Positions 25,426 through 33,528 of a stretch of DNA of 64,000 nt are shown here, piece by piece. Numbering within the stretch: position 1 is the stretch's first letter; every line of letters starts with the position of its first letter. Below the pieces are notes generated by a model, which did no database searches, was not told the origin of the DNA, and was given only the letters and a program-made list of their open reading frames with translations. Position numbers and translations under genes: made by a program. The stretch comes from Rhodospirillaceae bacterium UBA1479. Lineage in GTDB: Bacteria > Pseudomonadota > Alphaproteobacteria > Rhodospirillales > Casp-alpha2. Location: assembly GCA_002325375.1 (NCBI GenBank), contig DCRZ01000002.1, positions 248,001 through 312,000 on the forward strand, written 5' to 3'.

Positions 25426-26652
25426 CTAATCTTCCCCCGCATCCCTTTCATGGACCCGCAGGCCCGAGCGCAGGCGACCGGCGCCCGTCGGCCCGCCGCG
25501 AAAGAACGTCACACCGGCGAATCGATGGCCGTCCAGGTCGGCGACCAGGCCGACGACGCGGTCCCGGCCCAGATCAAAGATCGTCACGTAGCGCCGCCGC
25601 AGGACGACCTTGCCGGTGGCTTCGTCCCGCGCGAAGCCGACCCAGATCTCCTGGGGCCGCTCGATCAGCTCCGGCAATAACGGAAAGAACGCCTCGCGGC
25701 CGTCGCGCCGGCCGCCGCCGTCCAGGTAATGGTCGACCAAGCCCTGGCCGATCGACACGCGCGCCCCCGTGGGGTCGGTGAAGATCCGCTCGTCGCCGCC
25801 GATGGCGTCGCGCAGCGCCTGGCGCAAGTCATTCTCGGTCCGCGCCGGCGGCCCCAGCCGTGTCGTTGTCCGCACCGCGCGCAGATCCGGCGGGCTGGCC
25901 GGCCGGTCGCCCCCGGGCGCCTGCAGAGGCGTGAACGGTCCGTGCCGGCGCATCGCCGCCAGGTCGGCGCCGCGGCCGAAGGCGGCCTCGCCCGGGTTGT
26001 AGGCGAAACCGGGGTCGATGCCCTTGGGCACGCGCACGGCGACACGGCCCTGGGGTGTGTTCACGGCGACGGTTTCCTCGGGCGTTGCCGGCGGCGGCGA
26101 TTGTTTCATGCCCAGGCGGTCGAGGTCGCGCTGGCTGTAGGACTGCACGGTGCAGCGGCAGTTCCACCCGTTGGGCGGCATGTGCGATTGCCAGAAGGGG
26201 TGATCCGCCGGCAGGACCGTGCCGTGCCAGGCGCGGTGTTCCGGCCGGGTGCGGCTGTCGAGCACGGCGGAATAGCGGATGAACGGACGGCGCGCCTTGA
26301 CGCGCTGGATCTGCGCCCAGCGCCCGGCCGAATGGGCCATGCGCAGGTTGGTGTTGTAGATCACGGCCGACCGCCAACCGCGGCCGCCGTTGTACGACCA
26401 GCCGTGGCGGGCGACGATGGCGTCGAAGTCCTTGCGGAAATCGTTCAGCGTGCGGCCCTCGGCGATGGCGCGGCCGACGGCTTCCTGGAAGTCGGCCAGC
26501 AGCTCCGCCTTGACGGCGCCGGCCACGACGAAGGCGCGCGAATGCATGCCTTCCCACAGGTCCGTCCAGGTCCGTGTCGGCAGGCGCACCTTGGCGCGGA
26601 AAAAATCGATGGCCTCCTGGAAGGGCAGCGGGCCGTGAACGGTCTCAGCCAT
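25426..26652 (-). CDS. Head morphogenesis protein (Mu gp30/gpF-like) with C-terminal nuclease-fold domain
   Basis: 408 residues. Residues 1-220 form the Mu gpF/SPP1 gp7 minor head module: QEAIDFFRAKVRLPTRTWTD, NLRMAHSAGRWAQIQR, then RTRPEHRAWHG and PPNGWNCRCTVQSYSQRDLD. From about residue 270 a different domain follows (RIFTDPTGARVSIGQGLVDH, ELIERPQEIWVGFARD, LRRRYVTIFDLGRDRVVGLV), the PBECR2 type (barnase/EndoU/colicin-like fold) often fused to such proteins. Gp7 relatives enter the cell with DNA, so the domain might act in the host. Starts 8 bp inside the portal gene end. Confidence 0.85.
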   Translation of the reverse strand: MAETVHGPLPFQEAIDFFRAKVRLPTRTWTDLWEGMHSRAFVVAGAVKAELLADFQEAVGRAIAEGRTLNDFRKDFDAIVARHGWSYNGGRGWRSAVIYNTNLRMAHSAGRWAQIQRVKARRPFIRYSAVLDSRTRPEHRAWHGTVLPADHPFWQSHMPPNGWNCRCTVQSYSQRDLDRLGMKQSPPPATPEETVAVNTPQGRVAVRVPKGIDPGFAYNPGEAAFGRGADLAAMRRHGPFTPLQAPGGDRPASPPDLRAVRTTTRLGPPARTENDLRQALRDAIGGDERIFTDPTGARVSIGQGLVDHYLDGGGRRDGREAFFPLLPELIERPQEIWVGFARDEATGKVVLRRRYVTIFDLGRDRVVGLVADLDGHRFAGVTFFRGGPTGAGRLRSGLRVHERDAGED

Positions 26653-28159
26653 CGCCTTCGGCGCCCGGGCCGTCCTCGATGTCGGCCCGTCCCTGCAGAT
26701 CGGCCACGACCAGGCCGCGGCGGATCGCGTCGGCCAGGCCGTCGTCGCCGATGGCGTGGAACAGGTCCGGCAGGGATTCCGAGAACGCCGCCAGATCCTC
26801 GGCCGCGCCCAGGCGCTTGCGGATCCGCTCGATGACCAGGTCCAGCGCCGGGCCCGCCGCCTCGTCCAGCTGGCGGGTCAGCTCGTCGACGAGATCCTGA
26901 TCCTCTTCCGCGAAGGCCGGCGTTTCCGGCGGCGGCGCGTCGTCCTGGTCCTCGTCCTGTCCATTTGGCGGAGCGGCGGCGGGGGCGATCTGGGTTTTGC
27001 GCCGAACCCAGCCTTCGCCATAAGTCTCCCGGATATACTGGTCGGACGGATCGAATCCCATTTTATGGATCTTCTCGTCCCGGTCCGCCTTGGTATTCAG
27101 ATCCTCCGGCTCCTCGTAGTTGCGCCACAGCTTGGGCGGCGTGGCGCCCGGCACGTTCAGTTCCGTGATCCATTTCACAAGGGTGCCGTTCAAGGTGTCG
27201 GACAGCATGTCCGCATCGGCGTCGCGCAGCTCCTCGCGCACCTCGTTGTGGGTGTTCGATGCCGCATAGGATCCGGATTTACCGATGTTGGTGGTCAGCG
27301 TCTCGCCCAGGACCGCCTCGGACATCTGCTCGTCCATGTAGCGCGCAAGCTGTTCGTGGGTGTTGACGTTGCCGGAACGCTGCGCCTCCAGCAGCTCGAT
27401 GATCATGCCTTCCGGAATGATGACGCCGGTGTCATGGGCAAGGGCCTGCAGGGCATCGAGAAGTTTCTTCTGGTCGCGGACCTCGGCGCCGTTCGGATAC
27501 TTCCCGACCGCCGTGGGGTTGCCGAACTTGTCGGCGAAGGTCAGCCAAAAGGTGATGCCCTGGCGCTTGAAGAACACGGGCCAGAAAAGGCGGGTGCCGA
27601 GGCCCAGGCCATAAGGGTTTCCGGACTTGCCGCCGAAGCGGTGGACGATGAACTTCCGGTTGGGAAGCTCCTCGCCTTCGACCATGTTCTGGAGGGTCAG
27701 CAGGCGCGGCCGCCCTGTCGTGTCGAAAACAAACCGGCCCTGGTCGCGCGCAAGGATATTACTGACGACGATCTCGTTGCCGCGCGGCTCCCAGATGACC
27801 TCGGACACCGCGTAACCCTTCAGAACGGCGTCAAGCAGCTCGACGCAAATGCGGTCGAACGGCACCGCCTCGATCTGCGCGCGCACCACATCGGCCGCCC
27901 GCACGTCGATCGGCCGCTCCGACGCGGCATCGACTTCCCATTCGCCGGCAACGACGGCGTGTTTGCGCTTCTGCAGGACCGCGTAGCAATGGCAGTCCCG
28001 CTCCAGGTCGTCATAGATCCGCAGGCCTTTGCCGCCGCCGCGCGACATCAGCGTGTCGTCGTCGGGCCGCATGATGCCGCCATAGGTCGGCACGCGGTAG
28101 TCGCGTGCGATGCTGGCGATCTCCGTGGTCATCTCAGTCTTTGTCGGTTGCTTCGCCAT
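26645..28159 (-). CDS. Portal protein, Mu gp29-like (DUF935)
   Basis: 504 residues, typical. RVPTYGGIMRPDDDTL, ILARDQGRFVFDTTGRPRLL, FKRQGITFWLTFADKFGNP and the later EAQRSGNVNTHEQLARYMDE are standard DUF935 blocks; the C-terminus is helical and acidic. Twelve copies form the vertex through which DNA is packed. It follows the large terminase by 3 bp. Confidence 0.93.
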   Translation of the reverse strand: MAKQPTKTEMTTEIASIARDYRVPTYGGIMRPDDDTLMSRGGGKGLRIYDDLERDCHCYAVLQKRKHAVVAGEWEVDAASERPIDVRAADVVRAQIEAVPFDRICVELLDAVLKGYAVSEVIWEPRGNEIVVSNILARDQGRFVFDTTGRPRLLTLQNMVEGEELPNRKFIVHRFGGKSGNPYGLGLGTRLFWPVFFKRQGITFWLTFADKFGNPTAVGKYPNGAEVRDQKKLLDALQALAHDTGVIIPEGMIIELLEAQRSGNVNTHEQLARYMDEQMSEAVLGETLTTNIGKSGSYAASNTHNEVREELRDADADMLSDTLNGTLVKWITELNVPGATPPKLWRNYEEPEDLNTKADRDEKIHKMGFDPSDQYIRETYGEGWVRRKTQIAPAAAPPNGQDEDQDDAPPPETPAFAEEDQDLVDELTRQLDEAAGPALDLVIERIRKRLGAAEDLAAFSESLPDLFHAIGDDGLADAIRRGLVVADLQGRADIEDGPGAEGDG

Positions 28160-28162
28160 CGC

Positions 28163-29803
28163 CTACCCTCCGAAATAGTCGCCGTACCCGCCGCGGCCGC
28201 CGGCGCCGCCGATGAAGTCGCCCATTGCATTGCCGGGGCGCGTGTTGCCCAGGGCCTGAAATTCGATCGGGCCGGCCGGGACCAAGGTCGCCGCATAGAA
28301 ATTCATCAGGCCCACGGCCGCGTCGCCGTGGCGCTTGCCGCCGCCGGCCACGTCGGTGCCTTCCGTGCGCATGTTTCTGGGGATCTTGCCGACCCCGTCC
28401 ACGTTCTCCAGCAGCCCCAGGTCGTCGCGCACATCCACATCCATGGGAAGCAGGATGCTGCGGTCGATGAAGGCGGCCTCGAACTTCGGCGTGTGTTCGC
28501 GGTGCCAGGCGTCATTGGGCATCAGTTCGGTGACCCGCGTGGCGCCGACCTTCTGGCGCGCCTCCTGGGCCAACACCATGCCGTTGCCGTTGGCGTCCAG
28601 GATCATGTGTTGAAGCCGGCGAAGATAATCCAGCACGAAGAACAGTGCCTGTTTCTGCTGGTCGTAGGGCACCCGCCACAGCTCCAGGATCAGCGGCACA
28701 TGGCGCACCAGATCCTGGGCCGTGTAGCCGATCGGATAACAGGAGCGGTCCTGGCGCATGGCGAAATCGCCGCCGACGGCGGTCATCCGATTCTTGGGAA
28801 AGGTGTCGAGGATCGGCGCGATCTCGGTGTTCAGCCACAGCTGCATGGTCGCCCGGCGGGCTTCCTGGGGCCAGTCGACGAAGCCCTCGTCGGGCGGCGT
28901 CCACCGCTTGACCACATAGTCACGGGTCATGCAGGCCTCGATCTGGACCATGGTCAGCAGCTTGCCGGCGCCCTCCTGCGGGATGACGTCGAGCTCTTCC
29001 TTCATCGCCGCGATGCGCGTGCCGTAGCTGCCCCGAACTTTCTTGTACCAGGCATTGAATCCCTCGGGCGTCGGCGTTTCTCCCCGCTTCATGCAGACCC
29101 GCTCGAAAATCCCATTCCGCACCGCGTCGTCAAAGGTGTAGCAATGCACGCTGTAAGGCGCCTTGCCGGCTTCGGCTTCCTTCACCAGGTCGTTGAACGG
29201 ATTCTTGACGCCGTTGTGGGTCGAGATGATCCTGATGCGTCCGCCCCAGATCAGCAGCGCGTTGCAGGCGTCGATGACCCGGCGGACCTGGGTATGGAAG
29301 GCGGCCTCGTCGATCACCACCACGCCCTGCAGGCCGCGGATGACCTCGGGCCGGGACGCCAGGGCCGAACAGCGAAAGCCGGAATCGAACTTCACGGTGA
29401 AGCCGCTGATCCGCTCGACGATCCGCTTGCCGTCGTCGTCCACATATTCGATATCGTCCTCGAACTCGTGGATCGCCGGGCGGTGGCCTTCGATGAACCG
29501 GGCGAAATGGGCGACATAGCCGATCCATTCCAGGCCCTTGTCCTTGGTGTCGCCGATGTAGAACACGTTGTCGCCGCCTGCCTCGGGCGCGCTCGCGGCG
29601 ATCAGGGTGTCGTCCTGGGCTTCGGCCCAGGTGATGCCCGTGCGGCGCCCCTTCTTGCAGAGCTTCAAATCGCTTTCATCGGCCACCCAGGACTTCTGAT
29701 GGGCCATGAAAATCCCCTCGGCGAGGGGATTGAAATCTGGATTAAGGTCGCGCGCACTCTCGGGAAGTTCGTCGTGGTCGACTTCGCGGATGATCTTAAG
29801 CAT
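28163..29803 (-). CDS. Terminase large subunit, Mu gp28-like
   Basis: 546 residues. ATPase part with a Walker A-like KKGRRTGITWA (residues about 48-58), Walker B GVVVIDEAAFH near 190 and coupling motif IISTHNG; C-terminal RNase H-like nuclease with GGDFAMRQDRS near 340 and acidic NGNGMVLAQEARQ. It powers headful packaging of Mu-type phages, beginning from the phage end. Overlaps the gp27-like gene by 8 bp. Confidence 0.93.
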   Translation of the reverse strand: MLKIIREVDHDELPESARDLNPDFNPLAEGIFMAHQKSWVADESDLKLCKKGRRTGITWAEAQDDTLIAASAPEAGGDNVFYIGDTKDKGLEWIGYVAHFARFIEGHRPAIHEFEDDIEYVDDDGKRIVERISGFTVKFDSGFRCSALASRPEVIRGLQGVVVIDEAAFHTQVRRVIDACNALLIWGGRIRIISTHNGVKNPFNDLVKEAEAGKAPYSVHCYTFDDAVRNGIFERVCMKRGETPTPEGFNAWYKKVRGSYGTRIAAMKEELDVIPQEGAGKLLTMVQIEACMTRDYVVKRWTPPDEGFVDWPQEARRATMQLWLNTEIAPILDTFPKNRMTAVGGDFAMRQDRSCYPIGYTAQDLVRHVPLILELWRVPYDQQKQALFFVLDYLRRLQHMILDANGNGMVLAQEARQKVGATRVTELMPNDAWHREHTPKFEAAFIDRSILLPMDVDVRDDLGLLENVDGVGKIPRNMRTEGTDVAGGGKRHGDAAVGLMNFYAATLVPAGPIEFQALGNTRPGNAMGDFIGGAGGRGGYGDYFGG

Positions 29804-30374
29804 CGCCGCCGCCTTTCGCCGACGCCGCCGGCACGCCCAGGAAGTCGCGCCGCCAGAACTCGATCTCCTTCTTCGTCAGGCCCTTGCCGGCCAGCGCCTT
29901 GGCGCCGGCGTCGGCGGCCTTGGCCCGCTCCTCCTTGGCGATCTGTTCGCGGACCTTGGCGGCATAGTCCTGGTCCAGGCGGTTGGCGCTGGCGAGGTCC
30001 TTGATCGCCTTGCCGAGAAAGAAGAACGCCTGCGGATCGACCGTCGCGTCTTCCTCCATCTGCTTGGTCATGAAGTCGAACACCATGGTGCGCAGGATCT
30101 CGACCACCAGGTGGCCCTGTTTCGAGCTGACGATGTCCTCGCCGACCTCGGCGACCAGGGCATCCGCCATCTCGCGCGACTGGCGGATCCGGGCCGCGAC
30201 CTTCTCGCGGCCTTGCATGTAGCGATGCACCGCCGACTTGGAAATCTCGTAGCCCCGTTGGCCCAGCCATTCGACCAGGCCCAGCACGGTCCATTTGCCG
30301 GACACCATCATCTTGTCGAGATCGGTGCGGTCCTCGTCCGACAGCTGCAGGATGATCGAGGATTTCTGCGGCAT
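29796..30374 (-). CDS. Mu gp27-like protein (DUF3486), probable small terminase
   Basis: 192 residues. Near the start LSDEDRTDLDKMMVSGKWTV and LGQRGYEISKSAVHRYMQG form a DNA-binding helix-turn-helix region; the middle ILRTMVFDFMTKQMEE and the end TKKEIEFWRRDFLG are standard for DUF3486. In Mu-like phages this protein takes the small-terminase position immediately before the large subunit. Confidence 0.88.
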   Translation of the reverse strand: MPQKSSIILQLSDEDRTDLDKMMVSGKWTVLGLVEWLGQRGYEISKSAVHRYMQGREKVAARIRQSREMADALVAEVGEDIVSSKQGHLVVEILRTMVFDFMTKQMEEDATVDPQAFFFLGKAIKDLASANRLDQDYAAKVREQIAKEERAKAADAGAKALAGKGLTKKEIEFWRRDFLGVPAASAKGGGDA

Positions 30375-30377
30375 GGC

Positions 30378-30680
30378 TCAGTCCCTGGGGTCGGGGCGGG
30401 CGATGCCTTCGACGACCTTGAGCCCCCGCGCGGCGCGCTCGCCGTCCTCGGTCAGGCGGGCGATGCGGTAGCGGCCGACCTGTTCGGTCATGACCAGGTC
30501 ACGGCCGGCGAGCCATTCCAGGTGCTCCTTGACCTGCTCGTCGGTGAGCGAGATGGCGCGGCCGCGTTCAAGGGCGTGCGCGATGATGACGTGATTGCAG
30601 CTGTGCCCCGGGTCCTGGTCGATGGTCTCCAGGATCGCCAGGCGGATGTGCTCCTTCATCCAATCGGCCGCCTTGGTCAT
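30378..30680 (-). CDS. Winged-helix-like phage protein (VpaChn25_0724 type)
   Basis: 100 residues, with VIIAHALERGRAISLTDEQV followed by KEHLEWLAGRDLVMTEQVGR, the pattern of a small winged-helix protein found in Mu-like phages next to gp27. It overlaps the DUF2730 gene by 4 bp. It may bind DNA in packaging or regulation; nothing more can be read from it. Confidence 0.7.
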   Translation of the reverse strand: MTKAADWMKEHIRLAILETIDQDPGHSCNHVIIAHALERGRAISLTDEQVKEHLEWLAGRDLVMTEQVGRYRIARLTEDGERAARGLKVVEGIARPDPRD

Positions 30681-31024
30681 TGTTTTGCTCCGTTCAGAAG
30701 GGCCGCGTTGATCGCGTCCACTGTCTTCCTGATCCCCGTCAGCAGGCCTTTCAGCTCGCCCACGTCGGACTTAGTTTCGTTCGCCGTTCTTTTGACTTCC
30801 GAGACGCGCAGATGGACTTCCTGCACATCCTCATGGGTGGCGATCCTCGACGGCAGGGCTCCCACTTTTTCCTCCAATTTCACAAGACGGACATGATGGT
30901 CGGCGAAGCGGTCATCCTGCCGCGCCTGTTGGACCTGGCGGCGGACGAGGATTGACCAGAAGATCGTCCACCCCAGGTTCACGATCACACCGACGGCGGC
31001 GATCATCCCGGCCCAGAGCGTCAT
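30677..31024 (-). CDS. Membrane-anchored coiled-coil protein (DUF2730 type)
   Basis: 115 residues from the ATG at 31024. One N-terminal transmembrane segment (LWAGMIAAVGVIVNLGWTIF), then a helical, heptad-like region (VRLVKLEEKVGALPSRIATH onward). DUF2730 proteins of this shape occur between lysis and packaging genes of Mu-like phages (Mu gp25 position). A role in lysis is possible because no classical holin is obvious in this cassette. Confidence 0.7.
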   Translation of the reverse strand: MTLWAGMIAAVGVIVNLGWTIFWSILVRRQVQQARQDDRFADHHVRLVKLEEKVGALPSRIATHEDVQEVHLRVSEVKRTANETKSDVGELKGLLTGIRKTVDAINAALLNGAKQ

Positions 31025-31035
31025 GTTTTCTCCCG

Positions 31036-31227
31036 TCACGGCCGGGCACCTCCCACGCAGGCGTTGCATTCCATCGCGTCGGGGTTCGCCGCCAGATCGT
31101 CCGCGGGAATCCCTTCGCCGCAGCGGACGCAGTTGCGGCCGGTCCGGGCCCGGGCGCGGCCGCGCGTGATGGCGGCGTCGCGCTCGCGTTCTTCCAGGCG
31201 CTGCGCGGCATCGGCTTCGTCGGTCAT
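31036..31227 (-). CDS. DksA/TraR-type C4 zinc-finger protein
   Basis: 63 residues from the ATG at 31227, overlapping the lipase stop. Four cysteines in the TraR pattern: NCVRCGEGIP, then ECNACVGG, after a helical start AQRLEERERDAAI. Small TraR/DksA relatives in phages can bind the RNA polymerase secondary channel and alter promoter choice. Expressed with lysis genes, it may tune late transcription; this is inference. Confidence 0.78.
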   Translation of the reverse strand: MTDEADAAQRLEERERDAAITRGRARARTGRNCVRCGEGIPADDLAANPDAMECNACVGGARP

Positions 31228-32057
31228 CGGGCCGACGCCTCGGGAAACAGATGCTCGCCGATCATCAGGTTCTCGTATCCGGCGACGCGATGGTCTGTGA
31301 ACGGCCGCGCCGGAATCGGCACGCCGGTGATGGGGCCGCGCATCCAGGGGCCGGTGGCCGACCGCCACACGAGCGACGCCCATTGCCGCCAGATCGGCGC
31401 CCGGCCCCGGAACCGGCCGGCGCCGTCGAAGTAAAGCGCCGCCGCGTCGTGCCGGAACCCCAGGCCCAGCAGCGGTAGGTGCGGCACGATATCGGCCGCG
31501 CGGGTGAAGCGGTGATGGACCTGGCGGGCGCCGTCGAAGGTTCCGCGCCAGGCCGCCAGTCCCTGGACGAAGGTGCTGTCGCCGGTGCGGGGCGCGCCGA
31601 AGGAATAGACTTCCGGCAGGGACAGCCGCACGGCGGCGAGCAGCGCCACTGCGCCGCCGAGCGAGTGGCCGCAGGCGATCACGGTCACGCCCCGGTCCCG
31701 CAGGCCGCGCACGGCCGCCGCCATCTTGCCGTCAAGAATGGCGCGGGCCTGGCGCAGGAAGCCGCTGTGCACCCGGCCGGCGAAGTCGCCGCCGGCCAGG
31801 CGAGACTTGCGGATGTCCAGGTCGGCCAGGATGTCCCGGAAATCCCGTTCCGTGCCGCGCACCGCCAGGATGGCCAGGCCGTCGCCCTTCAGCAGGCAGG
31901 CGTTGGCCCCGGTGGCGGCGTCGTTCAGCACCTGCGCAACCTGCAGGCCGAGCCGGCCGGCGCCGGCGACCAGGGCCTCGCCGTCCGCATAGGCCAGCCC
32001 GGCCGCGCGGGCGGCCAGGGCGGCGCGTTCCCAGTTGATGGTAACCGTCCTCGTCAT
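31224..32057 (-). CDS. Class 3 (Fungal lipase-like) lipase in the lysis cassette
   Basis: 277 residues from the ATG at 32057. The nucleophile elbow CGHSLGGA puts Ser132 after a beta strand; the oxyanion region VRGTERDFRDILADLD, catalytic Asp189 (RAADIVPHLP) and His203 (FRHDAAALYF) complete the Lipase_3 triad. There is no signal peptide or transmembrane segment. It stands between a lipoprotein gene and a TraR-like gene just after the lysozyme, so a role in membrane disruption at lysis, or as a virion-borne hydrolase, is plausible but unproven. Confidence 0.85.
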   Translation of the reverse strand: MTRTVTINWERAALAARAAGLAYADGEALVAGAGRLGLQVAQVLNDAATGANACLLKGDGLAILAVRGTERDFRDILADLDIRKSRLAGGDFAGRVHSGFLRQARAILDGKMAAAVRGLRDRGVTVIACGHSLGGAVALLAAVRLSLPEVYSFGAPRTGDSTFVQGLAAWRGTFDGARQVHHRFTRAADIVPHLPLLGLGFRHDAAALYFDGAGRFRGRAPIWRQWASLVWRSATGPWMRGPITGVPIPARPFTDHRVAGYENLMIGEHLFPEASAR

Positions 32058-32071
32058 GATGCTCAGGCGCT

Positions 32072-32563
32072 CTACGGCTTCGCCAGGCCCGCGCAAAGGA
32101 TCTGCACGCGGGCCTCGATGCCGTTGACGTCGGCGGCGATCACCACGCCGCGCTCGGGGATGGAACGCAGCCAGTCGACGGCGTCATCCAGGCCGCCGAG
32201 GGTGATCTCCTTGCCGCGGTGCAGGGCCAGTTGCAGGACCGTCTTGACGAAGGTCAGCTTGTAGGCGTCGCCGGCGGCGTCCAGGCCGGCGCCGGCATTC
32301 ACGGCCTCGGCCATCAGCTCCAGCTTGTCGTGCAGCTGCGCGACGTGGCGGGGCACCTCGTCTCCGAAATGCACCTTCATCAGATCGGTGAACATGGCGG
32401 CCCGCATCAGGCGGACCTCGGGCGTGCAGGCCTCGCCCAGGCGCTTGTCCGCCTGGCTGTCGATCAGCGAACATCCGGACAGAAGCGCCGCCAAGAGCAC
32501 GATGGCGGCAATGGGTGACAGGCACAGGCCGAGAAGGAAGTTCTTACGCGGGAATATCGGCAT
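32072..32563 (-). CDS. Lipoprotein in the lysis cassette
   Basis: 163 residues. N-terminal basic/hydrophobic signal (LLGLCLSPIAAIVLLAALLS) ending in the lipobox LLSGCS, so the mature protein starts at a lipid-modified cysteine. The rest is mostly helical (RHVAQLHDKLELMAEAVNAG). Its start overlaps the lysozyme end by 20 bp. Position suggests an outer-spanin-like or accessory lysis role, though it is longer than usual o-spanins. Confidence 0.7.
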   Translation of the reverse strand: MPIFPRKNFLLGLCLSPIAAIVLLAALLSGCSLIDSQADKRLGEACTPEVRLMRAAMFTDLMKVHFGDEVPRHVAQLHDKLELMAEAVNAGAGLDAAGDAYKLTFVKTVLQLALHRGKEITLGGLDDAVDWLRSIPERGVVIAADVNGIEARVQILCAGLAKP

Positions 32564-33038
32564 GGAAGTCGTCCTCCGTTTTCAGGAACAGGGCCGCGAC
32601 CTCGCGGGCACGGCCGGGGGTCTGGTCAGCCCATTTGCTGTCCAGGGCTTCGTCGTGGGCGGTTTGGAAATCGTGGGCGGCGACGGCGGCCAACATCTTC
32701 TTGAAGCCGGACAGGCGCGGCCAGCCGAGTTGGAAGCACATTTCGGCGAGCGCCATCTGGGGGCCGGCGGGCAGCGCGATCCAGTCGGGCAGGTTGCGGT
32801 CCAAATCGGCGTACACCTGGGCGATGTCGTGCTGCAGCAGCGCGTCGATGATGGGGTCGGGCAGACCGCCGCCCAGACGCTTGTCGATCAAGTGGCCGAC
32901 GCCGATGGTGAGGTAGCCCTCGCTGTCCTCGTAGGCGTGGCGCACGCGGCCCTCGTGATTCTCCAGCCGCTTGGCCAAGATCAGGCGGAAACGTGAATCG
33001 GGCGCCATGGGCGCCGGGTCTGTGGGTTGCTCGTCCAT
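32544..33038 (-). CDS. Endolysin, GH24 (T4-type) lysozyme
   Basis: 164 residues from the ATG at 33038. The catalytic triad has the T4 spacing: Glu29 (ENHEG), Asp38 (YEDSEG), Thr44 (YLTIGVGH), cleaving the N-acetylmuramic acid bond of peptidoglycan. No signal peptide or SAR segment is seen, so release needs a holin or membrane damage. An upstream ATG at 33065 is in frame, but the shared promoter layout (operator exactly 32 nt above the ATG here and at 24989) argues for 33038 or a later start. First gene of the lysis operon. Confidence 0.9.
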   Translation of the reverse strand: MDEQPTDPAPMAPDSRFRLILAKRLENHEGRVRHAYEDSEGYLTIGVGHLIDKRLGGGLPDPIIDALLQHDIAQVYADLDRNLPDWIALPAGPQMALAEMCFQLGWPRLSGFKKMLAAVAAHDFQTAHDEALDSKWADQTPGRAREVAALFLKTEDDFHADIPA

Positions 33039-33094
33039 GCCCGAACGGTAGCGGGCGGCCGACATGAAAACGCCCCTGACAACTGTCAGGGGCG
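33039..33094 (-). promoter_or_regulatory. Late promoter of the lysis operon with 24-bp palindromic operator
   Basis: Perfect palindrome at 33071-33094: arms CGCCCCTGACA and TGTCAGGGGCG around AC, identical to the one at 25022-25045 except for one central base. On the minus strand TACCGT lies 20 nt below it, aligning base for base with TAGGCT of the other copy. The encoded Mor-like activator ends only 60 bp upstream. The position corresponds to the lysis promoter of Mu. Confidence 0.72.
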
Positions 33095-33153
33095 GGCGGG
33101 CGTATAGGCGGTCGGGCGGGCGGGCACACCCTCTTACCGAAGGGCGGATCGAG

Positions 33154-33528
33154 TCAAGAGTCCTTGTCGAACAGCGGCAGGCGGCCCTTCTTCAGCCGGG
33201 CCTTGACGCGCGATACCGTGCGTTCGTGAATGTCGGCTTTCTGCGCGACCTGGGAGATCGACTGACCCTCGGCGATCAGCTGCGCGGCCGCGCGGCGGCG
33301 GCGGCCCTGGCCGCGCAGGTGCGCCATGGGGATGGTGACGTTGCCGTGGCCCAGGGCCTCGACGATCCGCCGCGCCAGGTCCATGCCGACGCATCGCACC
33401 AGGGGCGAGGTCTCGCGCGGCCGCGCCGGCAACTTGATGGTCTGCCCGCCGAACCGCAGCGCGATCCTGGACGCCACGGTTTCGTCCGTGGCGGCGGCGA
33501 TCTCGGCGAGGATTCCGGGCAGGGTCAT
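33154..33528 (-). CDS. Mor/C-like late transcription activator
   Basis: 124 residues. The N-terminal half carries LAEIAAATDETVASRIALRF and DLARRIVEALGHGNVTIPM, as in the Mor dimerisation region; the C-terminal half is a helix-turn-helix (AEGQSISQVAQKADIHERTV followed by SRVKARLKKG). Mor and C of Mu bind dyad sites upstream of late promoters and contact RNA polymerase. It is the last gene before the lysis operon, whose promoter has a matching palindrome. Confidence 0.75.
   Translation of the reverse strand: MTLPGILAEIAAATDETVASRIALRFGGQTIKLPARPRETSPLVRCVGMDLARRIVEALGHGNVTIPMAHLRGQGRRRRAAAQLIAEGQSISQVAQKADIHERTVSRVKARLKKGRLPLFDKDS

Noticed and set aside
26756..30004. Very long plus-strand open frame of 1082 codons across the head genes
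   Set aside because: It is antisense to four recognised Mu-like genes; the text is Arg/Gly/Ala/His-rich without domains, typical of the shadow frame in GC-rich DNA.
33039..33065. Longer lysozyme start at 33065
   Set aside because: It would put the palindrome directly on the start codon; the matching 32-nt spacing at the second copy favours 33038.
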